The position numbers and the translations under genes are program-made. From Maricurvus nonylphenolicus (GTDB taxonomy: Bacteria > Pseudomonadota > Gammaproteobacteria > Pseudomonadales > Cellvibrionaceae), in NCBI RefSeq assembly GCF_042854845.1, contig NZ_AP031498.1:4960001-5024000 (forward strand): a stretch of DNA of 64,000 nucleotides. Direction: 5' to 3'. The notes under the pieces were generated by a model, which searched no databases, was not told the DNA's origin, and worked only from the letters and a program-made list of their open reading frames with translations. Shown piece after piece: positions 35,124-43,012 of the stretch. Within the stretch, counting starts at the first letter, position 1, and the number at the start of each line of letters is the position of its first letter.

Positions 35124-38100
35124 TCAGACCCCATTCGTGGCACGCTTTCTGGTACTACGCCGAATCAGGTTCCGCAAAGCCACCGGCTGCACCGGCTTAG
35201 CCATAAACTGATACCCCGCCTCACGCACCCGACCACTAACTTCATCACTGTTATCAGCACTGATCACCACCGCCGGAATCGGTTTCTGCCAGTGATAGTG
35301 CAGCGCCTCCAATACATCCAGGCCGGTTTCATTGTCGAGATGGAAATCCGCCAACACCAAATCCGGCGCCTGGGGCTCCGACCAGCCACTCAGGGCCTGG
35401 CCCAAATCCGCCGCGGTGGTCACCCGGCACCCCCACTGTTCTAACAACGAGCGCATGCCTGCCAAAATGGTCTGATCATTGTCGATACACAACACAGACA
35501 GATTTTGTAATCGCGGATCACTGACACTGGGCGCCACGGTCTGTACCTGCTGCTCACGGCCTAATACCACTTTGATGCGAAACACCGAACCACGGCCCAC
35601 TTCCGATTCCATACTTAACGGATGGCCTAACAATTGAGCGATACGCTGGGCAATGGATAATCCCAGCCCCAAGCCCTGGTTACCGGCGGTACCCGGTAGC
35701 CGCTCGAATTCTTCAAAGATTTTTTCCTGATCTTCCTGGGCAATACCAGGGCCGGTATCCCATACCTCAATTTCTATCGCTCCGCGCTTGCGTCGACAAC
35801 CCAAAAGCACCGAGCCGGTACGGGTATGGCGCAAGGCGTTGGAAATAAAGTTCTGCAATACCCGGCGTAGTAGATGTGGATCAGTAAACACCCATTCCGA
35901 ACTGTTCACCCAACGGAACTTCAGGCCCTGTTTTTCAGCCAGTGCCTTGGCTTCCTGAGCTAATGGCTGCAGCAAACTGGCGATAGGAATATTCTCGTAT
36001 TTGGGCCGCTCCTTGCCGGAGCCCAAACGGGAAATTTCCCGCAACGAGTTAATCAGTTGCTCAGCCTGGCCCAGAGCACTGTCGAGGTTATCCACAACCG
36101 GTTTTAAATCCGGGTTGGCCTGCTCAGTAGGATTCTCATCAACCTTATCGCTTAGGGAAGCAACAAATAATCGCGCCGCATTAATGGGTTGCAACAGATC
36201 ATGACTGGCGGCGGCCAGAAAACGGCTTTTACTGGCGTGTACACTTTTTAGCTCTTGCTCCATCCGCGCGCGCAACTGATTCTCCCGTTGCAGAGATTCA
36301 TTGGCTTCACGCAGCTCGGAAGTGCGGATATCCACCCGCTCTTCCAGATTTTCTTTCGCCTGCGCCAACTGGCCAACCATATCGTGGTAAGAGGTAATAT
36401 CGGTGTAGGTGGTTACATAACCACCGTTTTCCAGCGGTGTACCACGGATTTCAATCACACTACCGTTGGGTAATTCCCGCTCCATGCGGTGTGGCACACC
36501 GGAGCGCAACTGGTCGAGGCGACGCTGTACTGCACCTTCCACATCCTCCTCACTGTTCCCCAGGTAGCCTCGTTCGGCGTTATAGCGATACACCTTTTCG
36601 ATATCACAACCGACATAAAGCAAACGCGGCGGGTAATCGAGCAGGGTTTGATAGCGCTGGTTCCAAGCCACCAGTTTCATATTGTGGTCCACCACGCTGA
36701 TGCCCTGGGGCACGGTTTCCAGCGTAGTTTGCAGCAGCGTCTGGCTAAACTGAATTTGCCGCGAAGTACCGCCCACCAGTGACACAAATTCCTGCAGCTC
36801 GACAGGCTGCTGGCGGGTTAATAACTGCATGGCCTTATGGGCTGATACCGCACCAATAATCGCCGCCAGTTCTTGCTCCACATCATAGACCGCAAAGCGC
36901 GGCACCCGATCATGGGGCAGTAAACGATGCCCTACCCGCTGTTCGTAATCCCGCCACAGGGCCTGGGTACGCTCGGCCCCCAATAAGGGTTCGATCAAAG
37001 ACTGCAGCTGCCGAACTTCAATATCGGAAGGATCAAGATTGAGTCGCTGGCGGCGCATATGCCAGCGCAAACGTACAAACGCGGCCGCCTGGCGCAGATC
37101 CAACGCCGACAGGGTCGCACGACGGGACAACACCACAAATACCAGGACGTTGGCCAGCAAGCTCCAGAACACCCCATGGCTTAAAGGATCCAGCCAGCCC
37201 ATGCCGAATAAATTCTGCGGAGCCAGCCAGCCTATCCCCCCAGGACCGGTAACCAACAAGGCGTGATCGGCGGGTAACAACACCGGCAGCAGCAGGCAGT
37301 AAGCCCACAGCAGAGTACCCACCAATAAACCACCGATAACCCCACGGGCATGGCCTTGGGGCCAGTAGAGTGCGGCCAGCACAGCGGGCAAGAGTTGCGC
37401 CGAGGCGGCAAAGGAGATTAAGCCCATCGAGGCAAGGCCTTCGACATTGCTCATGGTGCGCTCGAGCCACCAACTCAGCAACAACACCACAACAATGGAC
37501 AGGCGGCGAATAACACGCAGTGAACGACCCAGGCTGGCGGTTTGATCCGGCTGCGAACGCACCCGCAACCACAGCGGCACCACCAGTTCATTGGAAATCA
37601 TAATCGACAGGGCAATGGTCGATACCACCACCATACCCGTAGCGGCCGAGATCACGCCGATAATGGTCAGATTGATCATAAACTGGTTGCCCAGCCAATA
37701 GGGCAAGGCCAGTACATAACTGTCTGGGGCAATATCATGCTCGGCAAAAAACGCCAGGCCAACATGGGCCAGCGGCAGCACCAGGATGGCAAAACAGGCG
37801 AGGTAGGCTGGCACCAGCCAACGGGTCAGGCGTAAATCCTGGCGGCGTTGATACTCCACCACCATGACATGAAACTGACGGGGTAAACAGACAATCGCCG
37901 CCGCCGCCAACAACATTTCGGTAACGAATAACGGCGAGCCGATTTGCTCCATCTTAAAATTGGGGAGCTCGCCGCCCGCACTAAAGTCCACGGTAAACAT
38001 CAACCAGATCGCCAGGCCAGCTACCGCCACAAAGGCGACCAGCTTGATCAATGATTCAACAGCAATCGCCGACAACATGCCGCGCAAGCGGTCCGGCCCT

Positions 38101-38642
38101 TCGATCACCCGGGTGCCAAACAGAATGGCAAACCAGGCCAACACTAACGCGGCAATCAAACTGGTATTGTGATCAAACTCGACATCACCACCGGAGGCCA
38201 GATCCATTCCCGACCAAACAATGCCCACCGCCCGCAGCTGCAGAGCAATATAAGGCAGGGTACCTACCACCAGAATCAAGGTAACGATGGCTGCCAGGGT
38301 TTGGTTTTTGCCGTAACGGGAACCGATAAAATCAGCAATGGAGGTAATTTTATTGCGCGAGCTGACAATCAACAGACGCCGCAGGAAAGGCCAGCCAAAA
38401 ATAAACAGTAAGATCGGGGCCAGATAGATGGGCATGAAATGCCAACCGCTTTCCACCCCTGTCCCCACCGCTCCCAGGAATGTCCAGGAGCTACAGTACA
38501 CCCCAATCGACAGAGCATAAATCAATGCCCGCAGCCAGGATTGCTGCAAGCGTCGGCGGTAATGGTCACTTAACCAGGCTATGGCAAACAGGAAACTCCC
38601 GTACAACAACACCAGAACCAGCAGCTGTCCTTCCAAATCCAT
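35124..38642 (-). CDS. crbS: CrbS-like hybrid sensor kinase with SLC5 transporter domain
   Basis: 1172 residues: N-terminal sodium/solute-symporter (SLC5) domain of about 13 helices (about 1-490), a PAS domain (about 635-750, TVPQGISVVDHNMKLVAWN), HisKA with phospho-His814 in FLAAASHDLLQP, HATPase (LQNFISNALRHT, DTGPGIAQEDQEKIFEEFERL), and a C-terminal receiver with Asp1099 in LVLADFHLDN. This is the CrbS architecture, which senses acetate or its flux and controls CrbR. AGGAG directly abuts the ATG at 38642 with no spacing. The in-frame TTG two codons later (38636) has six bases and may be the true start. A TTAGAC-type site lies 95 bases upstream. Confidence 0.88.
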   Translation of the reverse strand: MDLEGQLLVLVLLYGSFLFAIAWLSDHYRRRLQQSWLRALIYALSIGVYCSSWTFLGAVGTGVESGWHFMPIYLAPILLFIFGWPFLRRLLIVSSRNKITSIADFIGSRYGKNQTLAAIVTLILVVGTLPYIALQLRAVGIVWSGMDLASGGDVEFDHNTSLIAALVLAWFAILFGTRVIEGPDRLRGMLSAIAVESLIKLVAFVAVAGLAIWLMFTVDFSAGGELPNFKMEQIGSPLFVTEMLLAAAAIVCLPRQFHVMVVEYQRRQDLRLTRWLVPAYLACFAILVLPLAHVGLAFFAEHDIAPDSYVLALPYWLGNQFMINLTIIGVISAATGMVVVSTIALSIMISNELVVPLWLRVRSQPDQTASLGRSLRVIRRLSIVVVLLLSWWLERTMSNVEGLASMGLISFAASAQLLPAVLAALYWPQGHARGVIGGLLVGTLLWAYCLLLPVLLPADHALLVTGPGGIGWLAPQNLFGMGWLDPLSHGVFWSLLANVLVFVVLSRRATLSALDLRQAAAFVRLRWHMRRQRLNLDPSDIEVRQLQSLIEPLLGAERTQALWRDYEQRVGHRLLPHDRVPRFAVYDVEQELAAIIGAVSAHKAMQLLTRQQPVELQEFVSLVGGTSRQIQFSQTLLQTTLETVPQGISVVDHNMKLVAWNQRYQTLLDYPPRLLYVGCDIEKVYRYNAERGYLGNSEEDVEGAVQRRLDQLRSGVPHRMERELPNGSVIEIRGTPLENGGYVTTYTDITSYHDMVGQLAQAKENLEERVDIRTSELREANESLQRENQLRARMEQELKSVHASKSRFLAAASHDLLQPINAARLFVASLSDKVDENPTEQANPDLKPVVDNLDSALGQAEQLINSLREISRLGSGKERPKYENIPIASLLQPLAQEAKALAEKQGLKFRWVNSSEWVFTDPHLLRRVLQNFISNALRHTRTGSVLLGCRRKRGAIEIEVWDTGPGIAQEDQEKIFEEFERLPGTAGNQGLGLGLSIAQRIAQLLGHPLSMESEVGRGSVFRIKVVLGREQQVQTVAPSVSDPRLQNLSVLCIDNDQTILAGMRSLLEQWGCRVTTAADLGQALSGWSEPQAPDLVLADFHLDNETGLDVLEALHYHWQKPIPAVVISADNSDEVSGRVREAGYQFMAKPVQPVALRNLIRRSTRKRATNGV

Positions 38643-38736
38643 CTCCTTTTACGGGAGTTAATACTGTCTTTACTATTTTCTCTAATACAACGATTGTATA
38701 GGTTTCCCGCCCAATTGCATGCGTCAGTGATCGGTA

Positions 38737-38752
38737 TTAGACCAAAGTCGAA
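38737..38752. promoter_or_regulatory. CrbR-type candidate operator, crbS promoter
   Basis: TTAGAC-CAAA-GTCGAA, preceded by GGTA as at 32381 and 33889, in the 285-bp divergent region between crbS and the GGDEF-EAL gene. Another half-site GTTAGACAAAA lies near 38817. Nothing else is seen in this gap. Confidence 0.5.
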
Positions 38753-38927
38753 CAACCACTAAATCAGCCGGCATCACCACCAGTTGATATAGATTAATGC
38801 CTTATAAATTAAGGAGTTAGACAAAACGACAGAGATCTCAACTTTGGACTATAATTGCCGTTAATCCTCTCGAATATATTCACTCAACTTACCCCGGCAC
38901 AACACCGTAAGGCAGCATTTTAGCCCC

Positions 38928-41087
38928 ATGATTGATAGCAAAGTTCGCGCAATCGTTTCCAGCCTGTCCTCCACCCGGGGTGAAGACTTTTTCAACACTA
39001 TCGTTCAGGCCCTGAGCCAGGCTATCGACGCCGAGCATACCTATGTCGCCGAACTCAGTGACGACTACAGCGTTGCCACCACTGTCGCCTATGCCCACGA
39101 TCAGGAAATATGCGAAAACTTCAGCTACGAACTGGCTGATACCCCCTGCGCCAATGTTTGCGAAGACTCCATCTGTGTATACAACGGCGATGCCCAAGCC
39201 GCCTATCCCAAAGATGAACTGCTGGTGGAGATGGGGGTTGATAGCTATGTGGGGGCTCCGCTTAAAGACAGCAAAGGCCAGGTACAGGGAATCCTTATTG
39301 CCCTGTTCAGTGCACCGCTGGAGGATATCCACTCAGTTGAATCCTTATTTTTGCTATTTTCTGGCCTGATTTCTGGCGAGTTGGAACGGCGTAATACCCA
39401 GGGCCATTTGAATATCAAGGAAATGATGGTCGACGCCCTCGAAGAAGGTGTCGTACTAACCGATCAATATAGCCGTATTATCTACGTCAACCCGGCGTTC
39501 ACCCGTATTACCGGCTACAGCCTGAGTGAAGCCACGGGTCAGACACCTGGTTCGCTGTTAAAGTCCGGCCTGCATGATGATGACTTCTACAGAGCCATGT
39601 GGCACAACCTCAATGCCGATGGTTTCTGGTCTGGCGAAATACTGAATCGCAAAAAGTCCGGCGAAACCTACACCGAGTGGCTAAGCATTCAACGCTTTAC
39701 GGAGCCGGAAAGTAACAGCAATCACTACATTGCGGTATTTCACGATATCAGTGACCTGAAGCAGGCGCAGCAAAAGGTCCAACTGCACGAGCACTACGAC
39801 CTGTTAACCAACCTGCCCAACCGCCAACTTTTACTGGAGCGTATTGAACAGCAGTTATTATTACTGCAACAGCAGGATCGCAAAGCGGCGGTTATGTTAA
39901 TCAGTATCGATAACTTTCGTGACCTAAACAGCTCGATGGGTCACCATGTCGGCGACCTTATTTTGCAAAAAGTCGCTCGCCGCCTGGAAACCAATTTGCG
40001 CCAAACCGACACCCTGGCGCGCTACGCTGGTGATGAATTTGTCCTTCTGCTACCCATGCTGGAAGATATCACCACCGTGGAAACCGTAGCGGCCAAAGTG
40101 CTGGATGCCATTCGCGCACCTTTTATGATTGAACAAAGCCCGATTGAGATTACCGCCTCTATCGGTATTGCCGTCTGCCCCGATGATGCCAATGAAACAC
40201 TAACCGCCATCGCCAAGGCCGACCAGGCCTGTAATCACGCCAAAGCCAGCGGTAAAAATACCTCGCAATTCTTTACCGAAGAAATGCAGCAGCGCAGCAA
40301 CTATAAAATGTACCTGAAGAACGCCCTCACCAAGGCGCTGCAGGAAGGTGCGCTGGAGGTTTACTATCAACCGATTGTTGATCTGCACAATCGTCAGATA
40401 GAAAAATGCGAAGCCCTGGTACGCTGGCAACACGAAGGCAAGTTTATTTCGCCGATGGAATTTATTCCGGTAGCAGAAGAGTTTCAGCTGGCGAAAGACC
40501 TGGGACAACTGGTACTGGAAAAAACCTGCCGGCAGCTACAAGCCCTGGATAATGCCCAGTGCCGCCCCATCACCATTGCGGTTAACCGCTCGGTGGCAGA
40601 ATTTCCCAAAGCCAAAAGATCCCATGAAGACTGGCTGGAAATTATTCGCGAGCAGGGCATCAACGCCGACCGTATCTCGTTTGAAATTACCGAAAGCATT
40701 CTGGCGCCGGAGAATTCTGAATTCACCGATTACCTGTCCACACTGAAAAAAGCCGGCTGCACTATTTCGCTGGATGACTTTGGTACAGGTTATTCCTCAC
40801 TCAGTTACCTGCGCACCTTTCCGATCGACAACCTGAAAATTGATCGCTCCTTTGTGTCTGACTTGGAAGAAGATGAAGAAGCCCTAACGCTGGTATCTAC
40901 CATCATTGCTATGGCCAAGGCACTGGGCATGAAAACCATTGCCGAAGGGGTGGAAACCCGCGGCCAGCTGCAACTGCTGGAAGAGCTGGGTTGTGATTAT
41001 ATTCAGGGGTTCTTCTTTTCCCGCCCCTTGCCCGAGGACAAGCTTGTGGATTACCTGCAAGCGTTTGATTACGACTTCTATCTATAA
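38928..41087 (+). CDS. GAF-PAS-GGDEF-EAL cyclic-di-GMP protein
   Basis: 719 residues: GAF-like sensor (about 1-155), PAS (about 165-275, DQYSRIIYVNPAFTRITGYS), GGDEF (about 290-455) and EAL (about 465-715). The GGDEF signature is AGDEF at 367-371, a form that can be active. The EAL signature is intact at Glu495 (EALVRW), with TGYSSLSYL and the DDFGTGYS loop conserved, so phosphodiesterase activity is likely. No RxxD inhibitory site was checked. It is divergent from crbS. The start has only a weak Shine-Dalgarno. Signal sensed by the GAF domain is unknown. Confidence 0.9.
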   Translation: MIDSKVRAIVSSLSSTRGEDFFNTIVQALSQAIDAEHTYVAELSDDYSVATTVAYAHDQEICENFSYELADTPCANVCEDSICVYNGDAQAAYPKDELLVEMGVDSYVGAPLKDSKGQVQGILIALFSAPLEDIHSVESLFLLFSGLISGELERRNTQGHLNIKEMMVDALEEGVVLTDQYSRIIYVNPAFTRITGYSLSEATGQTPGSLLKSGLHDDDFYRAMWHNLNADGFWSGEILNRKKSGETYTEWLSIQRFTEPESNSNHYIAVFHDISDLKQAQQKVQLHEHYDLLTNLPNRQLLLERIEQQLLLLQQQDRKAAVMLISIDNFRDLNSSMGHHVGDLILQKVARRLETNLRQTDTLARYAGDEFVLLLPMLEDITTVETVAAKVLDAIRAPFMIEQSPIEITASIGIAVCPDDANETLTAIAKADQACNHAKASGKNTSQFFTEEMQQRSNYKMYLKNALTKALQEGALEVYYQPIVDLHNRQIEKCEALVRWQHEGKFISPMEFIPVAEEFQLAKDLGQLVLEKTCRQLQALDNAQCRPITIAVNRSVAEFPKAKRSHEDWLEIIREQGINADRISFEITESILAPENSEFTDYLSTLKKAGCTISLDDFGTGYSSLSYLRTFPIDNLKIDRSFVSDLEEDEEALTLVSTIIAMAKALGMKTIAEGVETRGQLQLLEELGCDYIQGFFFSRPLPEDKLVDYLQAFDYDFYL

Positions 41088-41110
41088 GTATCTATAAACC
41101 ACCGCTGATA

Positions 41111-41141
41111 TTGACCTTGCCCCAAGGGTAAGGTTTATACT
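41111..41141 (+). promoter_or_regulatory. MerR/CueR-type metal-responsive promoter
   Basis: -35 TTGACC (41111-41116) and -10 TATACT (41136-41141) are separated by 19 bases, the long spacer needed by MerR-family activators. The spacer region holds a dyad ACCTTGCCC...GGGTAAGGT (41114-41134), close to CueR operators. The expected start point falls on the ATG at 41148. Confidence 0.8.
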
Positions 41142-41147
41142 TTAGCC

Positions 41148-41558
41148 ATGATATTCAATAACCGCTTCCGCTATCAGCAATCCCCTACCCGCCTTTTGGG
41201 TACGCTGCTGGCTGCCTATTGGTTATTGGCCGCGATGGCACTGTGCGTGCCCATGAGTGTCGACGCCGCTTCAGCAGCCTCCATGGATAACACGGCTCAC
41301 CATGCCGCCATGGCAAATATGCCTTGCTGTGAAGAAGACAATCTCGATACACCAACACTCGGTGATTGTGAAAACGGTGTGCCCGACAGTGCCAAGCTGG
41401 CGGAGTTACAATGCTCCGTAGACGCCCCTTTATTACAATTGCTGTTTATTCTCAGCGAACCCGTTGATACCGGGCCTCCGGCGTTTAATCACCTTCCCAC
41501 TTCATACTGTTCCACCTATCCGCGCCTGCATCTAACCCTGGGCGTTCAGCTCGATTAA
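41148..41558 (+). CDS. Small exported Cys/Met/His-containing protein of the copper operon
   Basis: 136 residues with an N-terminal hydrophobic segment (LLGTLLAAYWLLAAMALCVPMSVDAA) and a periplasmic part with metal-binding residues (MDNTAHHAAMANMPCCEEDN). I do not recognise a characterised family, but short genes of this kind often precede CusBA-type efflux genes. The promoter analysis puts transcription start at about the ATG, so the message may be leaderless. No Shine-Dalgarno is visible. The gene is 83 bases before cusB. Likely copper handling or simple leader gene; function not shown. Confidence 0.65.
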   Translation: MIFNNRFRYQQSPTRLLGTLLAAYWLLAAMALCVPMSVDAASAASMDNTAHHAAMANMPCCEEDNLDTPTLGDCENGVPDSAKLAELQCSVDAPLLQLLFILSEPVDTGPPAFNHLPTSYCSTYPRLHLTLGVQLD

Positions 41559-41641
41559 CTCAAACTCGGCATTTTGATATTTGCATACAGCTGTTCTGCA
41601 TGAACGCTGTTTTCGTTTCGCATTATTAGATCGAGTTAATC

Positions 41642-43012
41642 ATGAAATCACTGTTTGGAATCGCGGGCCTGTTAATAGGCCTTACCGCGGGCCTATTGGG
41701 TTATCACCTATTTTTGTCCTCTTCCGACACTGCCTTGCCTAAGGAAGAACAACCCCTATATTGGGTCGCCCCTATGGACCCGAATTATCGACGCGATGAA
41801 CCCGGCCTCTCCCCCATGGGCATGGAACTGGTCCCGGTTTACGCAGAGGATAATCAAAGCCAGGAAGAGAAAGGCACGGTCACTATCAGTCCGACGGTGG
41901 AAAATAATCTGGGCGTTCGTACAGCCCCCGTCACCGTGGCTCCCTTCCACAGTCAAATCAACAGTGTCGGTTATATCAGCTTTGATGAAGACCGCCTGCT
42001 GCATATTCATGCCCGGGTTTCCGGTTGGGTGGAAAAGCTCTACGCCAAAGCCGAAGGTGAAACCGTAAAAGCCGGAGAACCGCTTTATGCGCTCTACTCC
42101 CCCGAGCTGGTTAATGCCCAGGAAGAATTTGTCGATGCCCTGCGCCGCGGCGGCAAGCAACTGATTCGCTCGGCCCGGGAGCGATTGATGGCTCTGGAAA
42201 TTCCCGCCGAACATATCCAACGTTTGCAGAAAACCCGTCAGGTACAGCGGCTGATTACCGTCAGCGCGCCACAGACGGGCATTATTGAAAGCCTGGGTAT
42301 CCGCGAAGGTATGTTTATTCAGCCTGGTAACAATATTCTTTCCATCGGCAGCCTGGAGCAGGTCTGGGTGATTGCCGAAATTTTTGAGCGCGATGCCGGC
42401 CTGGTCAGCCACGGCGATAAAGTCACCATGCGCCTGGACTATCTACCCGGCCGCGAATGGGCTGGCGAGGTGGACTACATTTACCCAACCCTGGATGCAG
42501 CGACTCGCACGCTGCGTATTCGCCTGCGCTTTGATAACAGTGATCGCGCCTTAAAACCCAATATGTTTGCCCAGATTACCATTCACCATCATGCAATCAC
42601 TGCCAGCTTACAGGTGCCCGCTGAAGCAGTTATTCGCAGTGGAGACCAAACGCGTGTTGTCCTTTCGATGGGTGAAGGCCGTTTTAAATCGGTAGCGGTG
42701 GCGATCGGCAAAGTCAGCCGCGACTATATAGAAATTATTTCTGGTCTTGAAACAAATGACACGGTTGTGACCTCAGCGCAGTTTCTGTTGGATTCAGAGT
42801 CCAGCATTACCTCGGATTTTCAACGTATGCAGGCGCCACAGGTTTCTCCGCCGGCCACTGACATGCACGACCATGATGCCATGATGGACCACAGCAATCA
42901 TAAAACCATGAATCATAAAACTATGAATCATGAGACCACGATTCATAAAACTATAGACCACAGTGCTCACTCGATGAACGACAACATCGACAAGGAGCAC
43001 AACCATGATTGA
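41642..43012 (+). CDS. cusB: CusB-type periplasmic adaptor of heavy-metal RND efflux pump
   Basis: 456 residues. An N-terminal anchor (SLFGIAGLLIGLTAGLLGYHLF) is followed by a heavy-metal-binding segment (YWVAPMDPNYRRDEPGLSPMGMELVPVY), the lipoyl/alpha-hairpin core (HARVSGWVEKLYAKAEGETVKAGEPLYALYSPEL) and a beta-barrel. The C-terminal tail of about 50 residues is very rich in His and Met, including a fivefold-like HKTMN repeat, probably a Cu(I)/Ag(I) capture tail. The stop overlaps the cusA start by eight bases (ATGATTGA). No outer-membrane factor (CusC) gene is in the operon, so one must be borrowed. Confidence 0.9.
   Translation: MKSLFGIAGLLIGLTAGLLGYHLFLSSSDTALPKEEQPLYWVAPMDPNYRRDEPGLSPMGMELVPVYAEDNQSQEEKGTVTISPTVENNLGVRTAPVTVAPFHSQINSVGYISFDEDRLLHIHARVSGWVEKLYAKAEGETVKAGEPLYALYSPELVNAQEEFVDALRRGGKQLIRSARERLMALEIPAEHIQRLQKTRQVQRLITVSAPQTGIIESLGIREGMFIQPGNNILSIGSLEQVWVIAEIFERDAGLVSHGDKVTMRLDYLPGREWAGEVDYIYPTLDAATRTLRIRLRFDNSDRALKPNMFAQITIHHHAITASLQVPAEAVIRSGDQTRVVLSMGEGRFKSVAVAIGKVSRDYIEIISGLETNDTVVTSAQFLLDSESSITSDFQRMQAPQVSPPATDMHDHDAMMDHSNHKTMNHKTMNHETTIHKTIDHSAHSMNDNIDKEHNHD
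42899..42958 (+). repeat. 15-bp tandem repeat in cusB tail
   Basis: Four 15-base units of the form CATAAAACYATGAAT, diverging in the last two, encode HKTMN-HKTMN-HETTI-HKTID. In-frame repeat changes would alter the number of metal-binding His/Met residues. Confidence 0.85.

Noticed and set aside
42899..42958. CRISPR-like array from the short repeats
   Set aside because: Units are contiguous, 15 bp, in frame and encode part of CusB; there are no spacers.
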